Shown piece after piece: positions 1-10,132 of a DNA stretch of 64,000 bases (positions within the stretch are counted from its first letter, which is position 1; every line of letters starts with the position of its first letter). The stretch is from contig NZ_BOOF01000004.1 of the NCBI RefSeq assembly GCF_016863095.1, positions 372,001-436,000 on the forward strand, written 5' to 3'. Made by a program: the position numbers and the translations under genes. A model generated the notes under the pieces. That model did not search any database. It saw only the letters and a program-made list of their open reading frames with translations, and was not told the DNA's origin. Source of the stretch: Microbispora siamensis (GTDB lineage Bacteria; Actinomycetota; Actinomycetes; Streptosporangiales; Streptosporangiaceae).

Positions 1-2
1 AC

Positions 3-776
3 GTCCTGGCGACGGCGCACGACATGGGCCGCGAATACCGGGTCATGAGCGCGCTCCAGGACACGGGTGTCCCGGTGCCGCGCACCTACCATCTGTGCCG
101 GGACCCCGAGGTCGTCGGCGCGCCCTTCTACGTGATGGAGCACGTCGAGGGCGGGCAGCCGCCGCTCACCCCCGCCCTCGCCCACGGGCTGGTGGACGTG
201 CTGGCCGCGCTCCACTCGATCACCCCCGACAGCGTGGGACTCGGCGACTTCGGCAGGCCCGACGGCTTCCTGGAGCGGCAGGTCGCCCGGTGGAAGCGGC
301 AGCTCGACGCCTCGCGCAGCCGAGAGGTGCCCGGCATCGACGACCTCTACGAGCGGCTCGCCCGCGACGTGCCCGCCTCCGGCAGGCCGGCGATCGTGCA
401 CGGCGACTTCAAGCTGGGTAACACGCTCGTCGCCGACGGCGAGGTGCGGGCCGTGCTCGACTGGGAGATGTCCACGCTCGGCGACCCGCTCACCGACCTG
501 GCGCTGTTCCTCCTGTACGGCGAGGTCTCCTCGCTCGACCGGGGCTCGGCCGGGGAGGTGCCGCCCGGCGCCGAGCTGGCCGCGCACTACGGAGAGGCGT
601 CCGGGCGCGATCTGTCCCGGCTCGGCTGGTACGTCGGCCTCGCCTGCTTCAAGCTCGCGGTGATCGCCGAGGGCATCCATTTCCGATACACGAAGGGGCT
701 CACGGTGGGGGAGGGCTTCGCCGAGGTCGGCGACCAGGTCGCCCCGATCGTCGCCCGCGGGCTCATGGAGGTCTGA
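3..776 (+). CDS. Phosphotransferase (APH/ACAD10-like), 5' partial
   Basis: This is a kinase-fold aminoglycoside-phosphotransferase-family protein of the kind encoded beside acyl-CoA dehydrogenases, probably phosphorylating a hydroxylated acyl intermediate. The reading frame is open to the window edge, so the N-terminal nucleotide-binding lobe is missing. The catalytic Brenner-type motif IVHGDFKLGNTL is intact, and the metal-binding step is VLDWEMSTLGDP. Its TGA is directly followed by the ATG of the next acyl-CoA dehydrogenase, so translation is coupled. The substrate cannot be read from sequence, and the antibiotic-resistance reading of APH proteins is not supported by this context. Confidence 0.85.
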   Translation, partial: VLATAHDMGREYRVMSALQDTGVPVPRTYHLCRDPEVVGAPFYVMEHVEGGQPPLTPALAHGLVDVLAALHSITPDSVGLGDFGRPDGFLERQVARWKRQLDASRSREVPGIDDLYERLARDVPASGRPAIVHGDFKLGNTLVADGEVRAVLDWEMSTLGDPLTDLALFLLYGEVSSLDRGSAGEVPPGAELAAHYGEASGRDLSRLGWYVGLACFKLAVIAEGIHFRYTKGLTVGEGFAEVGDQVAPIVARGLMEV

Positions 777-1982
<1,206 letters not shown>

Positions 1983-1988
1983 TATTTC

Positions 1989-3161
1989 GTGGCATGGGAT
2001 GAGGCGTCGGTCGCCGAGCGCGCCAGAGCCTTCCTCGCGGCGCACGACCCGGCGGCCATGGACCGCCTGGAGTTCCTGCGCGCCCGGTTCGACGCCGGGC
2101 TCGCCTGGGTGCACTTCCCCGAGGGCCTCGGCGGGCTCGGCGCGCCCCGCGAGCTGCAGGCCGTGGCCGACCGGGAGCTGAAGGGCACGCCCGACAACCA
2201 GCCGGGCCGGATCGGCATCGGCCTCGGCATGGCCGCCCCGACGATCCTCGCCTTCGGCACCGAGGAGCAGAAGAAGCGCTTCCTGCGGCCGCTGTGGACG
2301 GGCGAGGAGGTGTGGTGCCAGCTGTTCAGCGAGCCCGGCGCCGGCTCCGACCTCGCCACGCTGGCCACCCGCGCCGTACGCGAGGGCGACGAGTGGGTGG
2401 TGGACGGCCAGAAGGTGTGGACGTCGAGCGCCCACACCGCCCGCTGGGGCATCCTCGTGGCCCGCACCGACCCGGGCGTGCCCAAGCACCGCGGGCTGAC
2501 CTACTTCGTCTGCGACATGCACGCCCCCGGCGTCGAGGTCCGGCCGTTGCGCCAGATCACCGGTGAGGCCGAGTTCAACGAGGTCTTCCTCACCGGGGTG
2601 CGGCTGCCCGACTCGCTGCGGCTGGGCGAGGTGGGCGACGGCTGGCGGGTCGCGCAGACCACGCTGATGAACGAGCGGGTGGCGATCGGCGGGACTCCCT
2701 CCCGGCGCACGATGATGGGCGTCGTCGCCGAGACCTGGCGCTCCCGGCCGGAGCTGCGCACCCACGACCTGCACCAGCGGCTGCTCAGGCTCTGGGTCGA
2801 CTCGGAGGTCATGCGCCTGACGGCCGTACGGCTGCGCGAGCAGCTCGCCGCCGGGCATCCGGGGCCGGAGGGGTCGGGCATGAAGCTGGCCTTCGCCCGG
2901 CTGCACCAGGAGCTGTCCGGCATCGAGGTCGAGATGCTGCGCGAGGACGGCCTGGCCTACGACGACTGGACGTTCCGCCGCCCCGACAAGGTCGACTTCA
3001 TCGGCCGCGAGGCCGGCTACCGCTACCTGCGCGCCAAGGGCAACTCGATCGAGGGCGGCACCTCCGAGATCCTGCGCAACATCATCGCCGAACGCGTCCT
3101 CGGCCTGCCCGCCGAGCCGCGCGCCGACAAGGACGTCGCCTGGAAGGACCTCCCCCGATGA
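1989..3161 (+). CDS. Acyl-CoA dehydrogenase, first of an adjacent pair
   Basis: A 390-residue acyl-CoA dehydrogenase starting at GTG six bases after the previous stop. WCQLFSEPGAGSDLATLA and VVDGQKVWTSSAH are the mid-domain FAD motifs, and KGNSIEGGTSEILRNIIAER is the C-terminal signature of full dehydrogenase subunits. Its stop overlaps the start of a second, more divergent dehydrogenase by ATGA. Such neighbouring pairs in actinobacteria often assemble as heterotetramers for sterol side-chain or branched acyl oxidation. That is established for mycobacterial FadE pairs and is inferred here. Confidence 0.9.
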   Translation: MAWDEASVAERARAFLAAHDPAAMDRLEFLRARFDAGLAWVHFPEGLGGLGAPRELQAVADRELKGTPDNQPGRIGIGLGMAAPTILAFGTEEQKKRFLRPLWTGEEVWCQLFSEPGAGSDLATLATRAVREGDEWVVDGQKVWTSSAHTARWGILVARTDPGVPKHRGLTYFVCDMHAPGVEVRPLRQITGEAEFNEVFLTGVRLPDSLRLGEVGDGWRVAQTTLMNERVAIGGTPSRRTMMGVVAETWRSRPELRTHDLHQRLLRLWVDSEVMRLTAVRLREQLAAGHPGPEGSGMKLAFARLHQELSGIEVEMLREDGLAYDDWTFRRPDKVDFIGREAGYRYLRAKGNSIEGGTSEILRNIIAERVLGLPAEPRADKDVAWKDLPR

Positions 3162-4306
3162 CGCTGCTGTACACGGAGGTGGAGGAGGAGCTGCGGGCCG
3201 CCGTGCGCGACCTGCTCGCCGACAAGTGCTCCCCGTCCGCCGTGCTCGACCGTGCGGAGTCGGGCACGCCGTACGACGCGGAGCTGTGGAAGGCGCTGGC
3301 CCGCGACATCGGCGTGGCCGGGCTGCTGATCCCCGAGGAGCTCGGCGGCTCCGCCTCCCACCACGGCGGCGCCTCGGCCCGCGAGGCCGCCGTCGTGCTG
3401 GAGGAGCTGGGCCGCGCCGTCGCGCCCGTGCCGTTCCTGAGCAGCGCCGTCCTCGCCACCCAGGCCCTGCTGACGGCCGGGGGAGACGTGGCGGCCGAAC
3501 TGCTGGGACGCCTGGCCGCCGGGGAGGCGACGGCCGCGCTCGCCGTGTCGTTCGCCGCCTCGCCGTACGCGCCGCCGGCTCCGGTGGCGACCCTCGGAGA
3601 GGACGGAACGGTCACCGGCACGGTCACCGGGGTGATCGGCGCCGAGGTCGCCGACGTCCTGCTCGTCCCGGTACGGCTGGCACAGGGCACCGGGCTGTGC
3701 GCGGTGGAGGCGTCCCCGGAGGTCCGGGTCACACCGGTCACCTCGCTCGACCTGACCCGGCCCATCGCCACGGTGTCGTTCGCGGCGGCGCCGGCGCGGA
3801 TCGTCGCCCGCGCCGACGGGCTGGAGGTGCCGTGGGTGTGGGAGGCCCTGGCACGCGGCGCCGGGCTGCTCGCCTCGGAACAGCTCGGCGTCGCCGAGTG
3901 GTGCCTCACCACGACGGTCGCGTACGTGAAGGAACGCCGGCAGTTCGCCCGGCCGGTGGGGTCGTTCCAGGCGGTCAAGCACCGGCTGGCCGACCTGTGG
4001 CTGGAGGTCGTGGGGGCCAGGGCGGCGGCCCGCAACGCGGCCGCCCGGCTGGCGGAGGCGCCCGCGGCGGGACCGCTCGGCGACGACGCGGCGGTGGCCG
4101 TCGCGGTGGCGCAGGCCCACTGCGGGGCGGTGGCGGTGCACGCCGCCGAGGAGTGCGTGCAGCTCCACGGCGGCATCGGGATGACCTGGGAGCACCCGGC
4201 GCACCTGTATCTCAAGCGGGCCAAGGCCGACCAGATCGCGCTGGGCACGCCCGGTGACCACCGCGAGGCGCTGGCCGGTCCTGCGGACCTCCCGGCGCCC
4301 GCGTAG
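3158..4306 (+). CDS. Acyl-CoA dehydrogenase, second of an adjacent pair
   Basis: Divergent 382-residue acyl-CoA dehydrogenase, translationally coupled to the preceding one through a 4-base overlap. The alanine-rich middle domain lacks a clear SEPGAGSD-type motif, but the C-terminal CVQLHGGIGMTWEHPAHLYLK is typical of the partner subunit in heteromeric dehydrogenases. It is the last gene of the operon. Its TAG is immediately followed by the stop codon of the convergent TetR gene with no intervening base. The poor central motif suggests a non-catalytic or half-site subunit, which is inference. Confidence 0.88.
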   Translation: MTLLYTEVEEELRAAVRDLLADKCSPSAVLDRAESGTPYDAELWKALARDIGVAGLLIPEELGGSASHHGGASAREAAVVLEELGRAVAPVPFLSSAVLATQALLTAGGDVAAELLGRLAAGEATAALAVSFAASPYAPPAPVATLGEDGTVTGTVTGVIGAEVADVLLVPVRLAQGTGLCAVEASPEVRVTPVTSLDLTRPIATVSFAAAPARIVARADGLEVPWVWEALARGAGLLASEQLGVAEWCLTTTVAYVKERRQFARPVGSFQAVKHRLADLWLEVVGARAAARNAAARLAEAPAAGPLGDDAAVAVAVAQAHCGAVAVHAAEECVQLHGGIGMTWEHPAHLYLKRAKADQIALGTPGDHREALAGPADLPAPA

Positions 4307-4954
4307 TCAGGGCCGCAGCGAGTTGAGCAGGAGGTCGGCGAAGTGGCGGCCGACCTCCTGGCCGGTCAGCGGGCCGTCGGGGTGATACCAGGTGCCGAGG
4401 TGGTGGACCGAGCCGAAGAAGAAGTCGACCACCATCTCGGCGGGGATGTCGTCGCGGAAGACGCCGTCGCGCTGTCCCTCGACGACGAGGTCGCGGAACC
4501 GCTCGTGGTAGCGCCGCCGCTCGGCCCGCACGCTCTTGTACGTCTCCGGCGCGAGCTGGTGCATCGACCTGAAGAAGATCTTGGAGTCGTCCAGGTTGTC
4601 GACCGTGGTCACCACCACGTCCATCGCCGCCGCGTGCAGCCGGTCGGCCACCGCGCCCTCCGCGTCGGCGAACCGGTTGAGGCGCTCCATCTGCAGGCGC
4701 AGCACCCGGGCGTAGATCTCGTGGAGCAGGTCGTCCTTGGAATCGAAGTAGTGGTACATGGCGCCCTTGGTGACTCCGGCCGCCGCCACGATCTCCTGCA
4801 CCGACGTGCTCTCGAAACCCCGCTCGGCGAACAGCCGGGTGGCCTCGGCGAGCAGGCGCTGCCGCACCGGCTCCTCCAGGGACCCGTTGGCGGGGCGCTC
4901 CCCGTTCACGCGATCCCCCGTTACGCGGTGCTCTCCGGCTGCGCGGCGGGCCAT
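4307..4954 (-). CDS. TetR-family regulator of the acyl-CoA dehydrogenase operon
   Basis: A 215-residue TetR/AcrR repressor. The helix-turn-helix lies near residues 47-75 (TSVQEIVAAAGVTKGAMYHYF), followed by an all-helical ligand domain. I start it at the ATG preceded by GAAGGAGGTCGGC. A longer frame exists upstream but would run through the operator. The gene converges head-on with the acyl-CoA dehydrogenase operon. An inverted repeat 32 bases upstream suggests autoregulation. Similar regulators answer to acyl-CoA esters; that ligand is inferred from context. Confidence 0.9.
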   Translation of the reverse strand: MARRAAGEHRVTGDRVNGERPANGSLEEPVRQRLLAEATRLFAERGFESTSVQEIVAAAGVTKGAMYHYFDSKDDLLHEIYARVLRLQMERLNRFADAEGAVADRLHAAAMDVVVTTVDNLDDSKIFFRSMHQLAPETYKSVRAERRRYHERFRDLVVEGQRDGVFRDDIPAEMVVDFFFGSVHHLGTWYHPDGPLTGQEVGRHFADLLLNSLRP

Positions 4955-4985
4955 GCCGACCTCCTTCGTCTCTCGGGTCAAGCAT

Positions 4986-4999
4986 ACCGACTGGTCGGT
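4986..4999. promoter_or_regulatory. TetR-type operator ACCGAC-TG-GTCGGT
   Basis: A 6-2-6 inverted repeat sits about 30 bases upstream of the TetR start codon, where it would cover the promoter. ACCGAC/GTCGGT arms are common for TetR repressors of fatty-acid and phenylacetate genes. Binding is inferred. Confidence 0.55.
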
Positions 5000-5091
5000 C
5001 AAGCGTCGGCACTGGCGTAATTGCGCTACTTCCCTCACCTTAGGAGGGTTGGGATTCCCGCTCGGGTATCCCGGAGAAAGCCGCATGCCTA

Positions 5092-5874
5092 GTGTGGGGG
5101 GTTCGCGTGCCGAATGGGTCCATTTACGTCCCGAGGGACGAGAAGTTCACCGGCGCCTCGCCGCAGAACCTGTACGAGACGTTCTGGTTCGCCGGACGCA
5201 AGAACCGGATCCGGGTGCGGGCCGCGATCACCTTCGCGGGGTTCGTCGTCGGCAACCTGGTGGGCCCGCGGCTCGGGCTGAACATGTTCGCCGCCGGCCT
5301 CGTGCTGGCCGCCCTCGCGGGCGGCACCGACCTGTTCATCGCCTGGCGCCTGCACGAGCGTACGGCGGTGTGGCGGGGCAAGCGGCGCGGCGAGGTGCGC
5401 ACCGGACGGCTGCTGCGTCTCGGGTTGCGCCGGCACGGCTACCGGGTGATGGACGGCCGGGCCGTGCCCGGCGAAGCGTCGATCGACCATCTCGTCATCG
5501 GGCCGGGCGGCGTCTGGATCGTGGACAACGAGGCGTGGTCGCCCGACACCCTGATCGCGCGCTACGGCGAACGCCTCTTCTTCGACGAGAAGTTCGGCAC
5601 CTCGGTCGCCAAGGGCCTCATCTCCGCCGCAGGTTCGATGGCCGCGCTGCTGACCAAGGAGACCGGCATCGAGGTCTCCATCGCCCCGGTGCTCGCCGTG
5701 CACGGCGGGAAGATCAAGGCCAGGGGAGGCGTGCTGTACGGGGAGGGGCTGACCGTCGCCTACCCCGGCAGGGTGGCCCGCTGGATCCGCACCCACGGTT
5801 CCGCCGAGTTCACCGAGGAGCAGATCGAACTGCTGGCCCGTACGGCGGCCCGCATCCTGCGCCGCATGAGCTGA
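5092..5874 (+). CDS. NERD-domain membrane-associated protein
   Basis: A 260-residue protein with two close hydrophobic segments (about residues 42-84), then a basic stretch and a NERD (nuclease-related) domain. The domain is recognisable from GEASIDHLVIGPGGVWIVDNE. The acidic/hydrophobic core fits the PD-(D/E)XK-like NERD fold, although the lysine after the strand appears as DNEAW, so catalysis is uncertain. A GTG start is taken; a second in-frame GTG 15 bases downstream is also possible. The gene stands alone between the TetR promoter and the convergent VWA gene. Confidence 0.75.
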   Translation: MWGVRVPNGSIYVPRDEKFTGASPQNLYETFWFAGRKNRIRVRAAITFAGFVVGNLVGPRLGLNMFAAGLVLAALAGGTDLFIAWRLHERTAVWRGKRRGEVRTGRLLRLGLRRHGYRVMDGRAVPGEASIDHLVIGPGGVWIVDNEAWSPDTLIARYGERLFFDEKFGTSVAKGLISAAGSMAALLTKETGIEVSIAPVLAVHGGKIKARGGVLYGEGLTVAYPGRVARWIRTHGSAEFTEEQIELLARTAARILRRMS

Positions 5875-5934
5875 GCACGCGGACGCGGGCCGGAATCGAT
5901 TCGGGCGAAGGGTCTCGATTCGGGCTGGCGTCTC

Positions 5935-7302
5935 TCAGGCCAGCGTCTCGACGAACGCGGCGAGCTGGGCGACGTTGCGGCACTCGTGCATGGGGACGAC
6001 CGAGCCGTACGACGTGGCGAGGGAGTCCCCGGTGTCCCACTGGGCCCGGGGCTCCGGGTTGAGCCAGTAGGCGTGCCTGGCCTGCCCGGCCAGCCGCTTC
6101 AGCGTGCCCAGCGCCGGGACCTGGTAGTTGGACCTGGCGTCGCCCAGGATCAGCAGCGACGTCCGGGGACCGACCGCGTCGGGGAAGCGTTCGGCGAAGC
6201 GCTCGAAGACGTGGCCGTAGTCGGTGCGGCCGAACCTGACGATGTCGGCCTCCTCCGTCAGGCGTGCGATGGCGTCCAGCACGTCCGCGCCCGGGGCGAA
6301 CAGGCCGGTGATCTCGTCCACCGTGTCCACGAACGCGAACGCCCGCACCTTGGTGAACTGCTCCCGCAGCGCGAACGTCAGCAACAGCGTGAAGTGCGAG
6401 AACGTGGAGACCGAGTCGCTGGCGTCGCACAACACGACCAGCTCGGGCCGATGCGGGCGGGGCGGGCGCAGGTGGGTGGTGAGCGGCACCCCGCCCGTGG
6501 ACAGCGAGGCCCGCACGGTGCGCCGGAAGTCGAGCCGCCCGCGCCGCCCCCGCTTCTGCCGGATCGACAGCCGGGTGGCCAGGCGGCGGGCGAGGGGATA
6601 GACCTCACGCCGCAGCCGGGCCAGCTCCTCCCTGGTCGCGCGCAGGAAGTCGACCTGGTCGATCGGCGGCCGGACCGCCGACCTGGCGATCTTCTCGACG
6701 CCGGACTCCTCGGCGATCCTGCGGCGTACGTCGGAGGCGACCGCCTCGGTGAACGCCTCGATGGTCCGCGCGATGTGCCACCGGGCGACCTTCTCCGGCA
6801 GGCCGCCGCGCTCGTCGAGCATGGCCGTCAGCATCCGGGCCACCAGCGTCTCCGGCGACAGCGCGCGCAGCACCGGGAAGGAGAACCACGACTGCCTGCC
6901 GGGGGCCGCCTGGACCTGTCCGAACCGCCCGACCATCGCCCGGGCGAACTCCCGGAACGCGGGATCGGCCGGATCGCCCATCAGCAGCTCGGCCAGCCGC
7001 TCGCGCAATTCCGGCAGCTCGCGCGGCTCGGCGCCCTCGGTGACGGCGGTGCCCTCGGTGCCGCTGATCACCGGCGGGAACCACAGGTCGAAGAGCAGGT
7101 CGAATCCCGGCCGGTGCGCGGGCCGCTTCACCAGCGTCGCCGCGTACGCCTCACGCAGCGTCTCCCGCTCGGCCAGGTCGACGACCATGAGCGCGCGGGC
7201 CGCGTCCAGCCCCTCGGCCGGGGAGACCGGCAGCCCGGCCTCCCGCAGGGCGTGGACGAACCCCACGTGCCGGTCCACGAGGGACGCCGTATTCGTCGTC
7301 AT
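5935..7302 (-). CDS. VWA-domain CoxE-like protein
   Basis: A 455-residue von Willebrand factor A protein of the CoxE/YehP type, which partners MoxR AAA+ ATPases in cofactor insertion or complex remodelling. The VWA domain occupies the C-terminal third, with a MIDAS-like DASDSVS motif and later GRTDYGHVFERF. The N-terminal two thirds is helical and arginine-rich. The ATG overlaps the stop of the upstream MoxR gene by four bases, so the two are co-translated. No carbon-monoxide dehydrogenase or other obvious client is encoded nearby. Confidence 0.9.
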   Translation of the reverse strand: MTTNTASLVDRHVGFVHALREAGLPVSPAEGLDAARALMVVDLAERETLREAYAATLVKRPAHRPGFDLLFDLWFPPVISGTEGTAVTEGAEPRELPELRERLAELLMGDPADPAFREFARAMVGRFGQVQAAPGRQSWFSFPVLRALSPETLVARMLTAMLDERGGLPEKVARWHIARTIEAFTEAVASDVRRRIAEESGVEKIARSAVRPPIDQVDFLRATREELARLRREVYPLARRLATRLSIRQKRGRRGRLDFRRTVRASLSTGGVPLTTHLRPPRPHRPELVVLCDASDSVSTFSHFTLLLTFALREQFTKVRAFAFVDTVDEITGLFAPGADVLDAIARLTEEADIVRFGRTDYGHVFERFAERFPDAVGPRTSLLILGDARSNYQVPALGTLKRLAGQARHAYWLNPEPRAQWDTGDSLATSYGSVVPMHECRNVAQLAAFVETLA

Positions 7303-8144
7303 CGGGACGGCAGGCCGAGCTCCTTGGCGGCCCGCACCTGGTCGGAGTTGTGCTTGAGCACCACGCCCAGCGTCTCGCCGATCAGCGCCTCGTCCAGCTC
7401 CGTACGGCCCAGCGCGAGCAGGGTGTGCGCCCAGTCGACCGTCTCGGCGATCGACGGCGACTTCTTCAGCTCCAGCGCCCGCAGCGTGGCCACCGTACGG
7501 GCGAGCTGGTCGGCGATGCTCGCGGGCAGCGCGGGCACCTGCGCGAGCAGGATGTCGCGCTCCCGTTCCGGCGTGGGGTAGTCGAGGTGGAGATAAAGGC
7601 AGCGCCGCTTGAGCGCCTCCGACAGCTCCCGGGTCGCGTTCGAGGTCAGCACGACGTACGGCCGGCGCTCGGCGGTGATCGTGCCGAGCTCGGGGATCGT
7701 GATCTGGTAGTCGGAGAGGATCTCCAGCAGCAGTCCCTCGACCTCGACGTCGGCCTTGTCGGTCTCGTCGATGAGCAGCACCGTGGGCTCGTCGCTCCTG
7801 ATCGCCTTCAGGAGCGGGCGCTCCAGCAGGAACTCCTCGGAGAAGATGTCGTCCCAGGCGCCGTCGTCGGCCTGGATGCGCAGCAGTTGCTTCTTGTAGT
7901 TCCACTCGTACAGCGCCCGCGCCTCGTCCAGGCCCTCGTAGCACTGCAGGCGGATCAGCCGCGCGCCGGTCGCCTCCGCCACGGCCTTCGCGAGCTGGGT
8001 CTTGCCCACTCCCGCCGGTCCCTCGGCCAGCAGCGGCTTGCCCAGCGCCCCGGCCAGGAACACCGATGTCGCGATGCCGTCGTCGGCAAGGTAGTCGACG
8101 GCCGCCAGCCGTCCCCGGACCTCGTCAGGCGAGGCGAACCACAT
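7299..8144 (-). CDS. MoxR-family AAA+ ATPase
   Basis: A 281-residue MoxR ATPase. Walker A is GPAGVGKTQ near residue 40, Walker B is VLLIDETDK near residue 115, and the family insert is followed by sensor 1 VLTSNATRELSEALKRRC with the arginine finger. The ATG is chosen because GGGAG lies five bases upstream; a TTG four codons earlier has no such site. Together with the overlapping VWA gene it forms a standard chaperone-like pair. Confidence 0.93.
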   Translation of the reverse strand: MWFASPDEVRGRLAAVDYLADDGIATSVFLAGALGKPLLAEGPAGVGKTQLAKAVAEATGARLIRLQCYEGLDEARALYEWNYKKQLLRIQADDGAWDDIFSEEFLLERPLLKAIRSDEPTVLLIDETDKADVEVEGLLLEILSDYQITIPELGTITAERRPYVVLTSNATRELSEALKRRCLYLHLDYPTPERERDILLAQVPALPASIADQLARTVATLRALELKKSPSIAETVDWAHTLLALGRTELDEALIGETLGVVLKHNSDQVRAAKELGLPSR

Positions 8145-8247
8145 GTGCGCTCCCAACCGCTGATACCGAATGTTGTTCTACTCTAGCCCGGTTTCGACTG
8201 CTCTGATTTGGACTGCTCTGAGGTGTGCGATAACCTCTAAGGGCTTT

Positions 8248-8324
8248 GCGCCGCTAGCTCAGTTGGTTAGAGCAGCTGACTCTTAATCAGCGGGTCCGGG
8301 GTTCGAGTCCCTGGCGGCGCACCA
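8248..8324 (+). tRNA. tRNA-Lys (CTT), CCA encoded
   Basis: Complete cloverleaf. The acceptor is GCGCCGC/GCGGCGC, the D arm contains GCTCAGTTGGTTAGAGC, the anticodon loop is CTCTTAA with anticodon CTT, and the T loop is TTCGAGT. CCA is encoded at 8322-8324. It is followed within five bases by a strong terminator hairpin. The decayed genes and an IS element begin just downstream. Confidence 0.97.
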
Positions 8325-8328
8325 CGTC

Positions 8329-8360
8329 GGAAAGCCCAGGCCGTTCGGCCTGGGCTTTCC
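8329..8360 (+). terminator. tRNA-Lys terminator hairpin
   Basis: Perfect 14-bp stem GGAAAGCCCAGGCC with loop GTTC, directly after the tRNA. There is no clear U-tract, as usual in actinomycetes. It would also stop transcripts arriving from the minus-strand pseudogene. Confidence 0.88.
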
Positions 8361-8363
8361 GCG

Positions 8364-9035
8364 TTACCCGGGTGGCGTGCAGGGACGCGAGCAGCTGGAG
8401 GCGCTCGGCGTCCGCCGTGCCGGGCTCGGCCGTGTAGACGAGCAGGACCGGCCCGGGATTGCCGGGCAGGGGATAGACGTCCCAGTCGACGGTGATCTCG
8501 CCCACCTGAGGGTGCCGGAACAGCTTCGTCCCGTGGACCGTCTCACGCACCTCGTGCCGCGCCCAGAGCCGGCGGAAGTCCGCGCTGCGGATGCTCAGCT
8601 CGCCGATGATCGTGGTGGCGCGCGGGTGGGTCGGGTCGGTCGCGACGGCGGCGCGCAACATGCCGATGTACTGCAGGGCGGTCGTCTCCCAGCCGGGGCA
8701 GCGCGCACGGGTCCCGGGATCCTCGAACAGCGCCATGAGCATGTTCCGCCGCCCCGGCGGCAGGGTGTCCGGATCGCCGAGCAGTGCCTCGGCGAGCGCG
8801 TTTCCACGCGAGCACGTCGAGGTGCCGGCCGAGCACGACCGCGGGAGTGCTCATGACGTGCAGCAGGCGCCGGGTGCTGTCCGGCACGCGTTCCGGGGCC
8901 CGGCGGGTGCGGACGGCCGCCGGCCGCCTTGCGCCGGGGCCCCGGCTCCAGCCCGACGTCCTGCGGGCGCAACCGGCCGCGCCGGGCACGCAGGAAGTCG
9001 CCGAGCTCACGGGCGTACGGATGGTCGACGGCCAT
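8364..9035 (-). pseudogene. Broken MmyB-like XRE regulator
   Basis: Remnant of an XRE helix-turn-helix regulator with a C-terminal MmyB-like ligand domain. The start is normal (MAVDHPYARELGDFLRARRG, ATG at 9035), but after about 35 codons the helix-turn-helix is missing and the frame changes. The middle piece (RVPDSTRRLLHVMSTPAVV) is in a second frame. After an apparent one-base insertion in a run of As (TGGAAACGC for TGGAACGC), the C-terminal domain (WETTALQYIGML ... GEITVDWDVYPLP) reads in the third frame. The original stop is gone and the frame runs on through the terminator and tRNA. Such regulators normally diverge from an SDR gene, whose remnant lies next door. Confidence 0.8.
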
Positions 9036-9133
9036 AGCGACAGTCTGCCGGTGCGGTCCGCGCCGAAGGTAGGTCTGGCGTTCCCAGGCAAACGCGTACG
9101 ACCGAATCCCGGCGGCCCCGTCCTAGCGTCGGC

Positions 9134-9748
9134 GTGGTCCTCCTCGGCCCCGCCCGCACGACGGCCGACGGGTTCGAGCTTCAGCTCGGCACCAACATGC
9201 TCGGCCACTTCGCCCTCACGGGCCTGCTGCTCGACGATCTCGGCCGAGCGGACGCCGCACGGGTGGTCAGCCTCAGCTCGATCACCCACAAGAACGCCCA
9301 CCTCGACTTCGACGACCTGATGTCGCGGCGCGACTTCAACGCCAGTCGCGCGTACGGCCGTTCCAAGCTCGCCACCACCGTCTTCGGCCTCGAACTCGAC
9401 CGCCGCCTGCGCGCCGCGGGTTCGCCGGTCGTCAGCGTCATCGCCCACCCCGGGCTGTCCAGAAGCAATCTCACCCCCCGGGCCTGGGAGCACCGCGGCC
9501 GGCTCGGGCGGATCTTCGCCCGAGCCGGGCTGCTGGCGACGCAGCCGGCCGAGCGGGGGGCGCTGCCCCAGCTCTTCGCCGCGACCGCGCCCAATGTGCG
9601 CGGCGGTCAGTTCTTCGAGCCGTCCGGCCTCTGGGAGATGCGCGGCCGGGTCGTGGAGGTCCGTCCCAGCACGGAGGCGGCCGACCCGAGTGTCGGGCGG
9701 CGCCTGTGGACCGCCGCCGAGGCCCTGACCGGCATCACCTACCTGTGA
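9134..9748 (+). pseudogene. 5'-truncated short-chain dehydrogenase
   Basis: About 204 codons match the C-terminal two thirds of an SDR oxidoreductase. TTADGFELQLGTNMLGHFAL, VVSLSSITH and the catalytic YGRSKLATT are present. The N-terminal Rossmann motif TGxxxGxG and the NNAG strand, roughly 85 residues, are absent, and an intergenic-looking sequence joins directly to the coding part at about 9134. No start codon with a ribosome site fits. It cannot bind NAD(P) as it stands. The deletion probably also damaged the divergent regulator. Confidence 0.78.
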
Positions 9749-9800
9749 CCCGCAGGCGTGTCAGCCGTTCGGGGGCCGCCATCAGAATCTCGGTAGGGGG

Positions 9801-9820
9801 CCGTCGCCTTCAGGTGACGG
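9801..9820. repeat. IS200/IS605-like terminal hairpin
   Basis: CCGTCGCC-TTCA-GGTGACGG folds into an 8-bp stem with one G-T pair and a TTCA loop. This shape resembles the imperfect palindromes at IS200/IS605 ends. It lies 90 bases before the tnpA remnant and could be its left end or the right end of a lost copy. Confidence 0.4.
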
Positions 9821-9911
9821 GGAATGCCGTCTCTGACTGGTTTTCTCTCCGGGCTCATCGCGAGTTCCTTTCCCTGGTGGATTAGATGGGCGGTGCTTTC
9901 ATAGTGATCGT

Positions 9912-10070
9912 GTGACTCGTCAGGTGCGCGCCTCCCCCGGCGCGGCCCATGACCTCGGGTACCACGTGGTGTGGTGTCCCAAGTACCGTCGTCCCGTTCT
10001 GGGTAGCCGGGTGAAGGCCCGCCTTGAGGAGCTGATCCGCGGCCTGCTTGGGCTGACCGGTGATTCCGCG
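9912..10070 (+). pseudogene. tnpA: TnpA (Y1 HUH transposase) N-terminal stump
   Basis: The first 45 or so residues match IS200/IS605 TnpA (HDLGYHVVWCPKYRRPVL, then KARLEELIRGLL). The HUH histidine pair and the catalytic tyrosine that follow in intact enzymes are missing. The frame then runs into unrelated sequence that looks like the end of another insertion sequence. Intact TnpA is about 130-150 residues. It is non-functional. Confidence 0.75.
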
Positions 10071-10132
10071 CTTCCTCCACGTTCAGCACCCTCCAAGATC
10101 TCGGAGGGGTCAGTTTTCAGGATCCGCCGACA
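10071..10132 (-). mobile_element. IS21-family end fragment with start of istA
   Basis: Read on the minus strand, the stretch begins TGTCGGCGGATCCTGAAAAC, the usual look of an actinobacterial IS21 terminus. It contains a GGAGGG/CCCTCC hairpin, then GTG opening a frame MLNVEE, the typical first residues of IstA, before it breaks off into the tnpA stump. It is too short to be active and marks a second insertion and deletion in this spot. The family call rests on remembered end sequences only. Confidence 0.45.
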
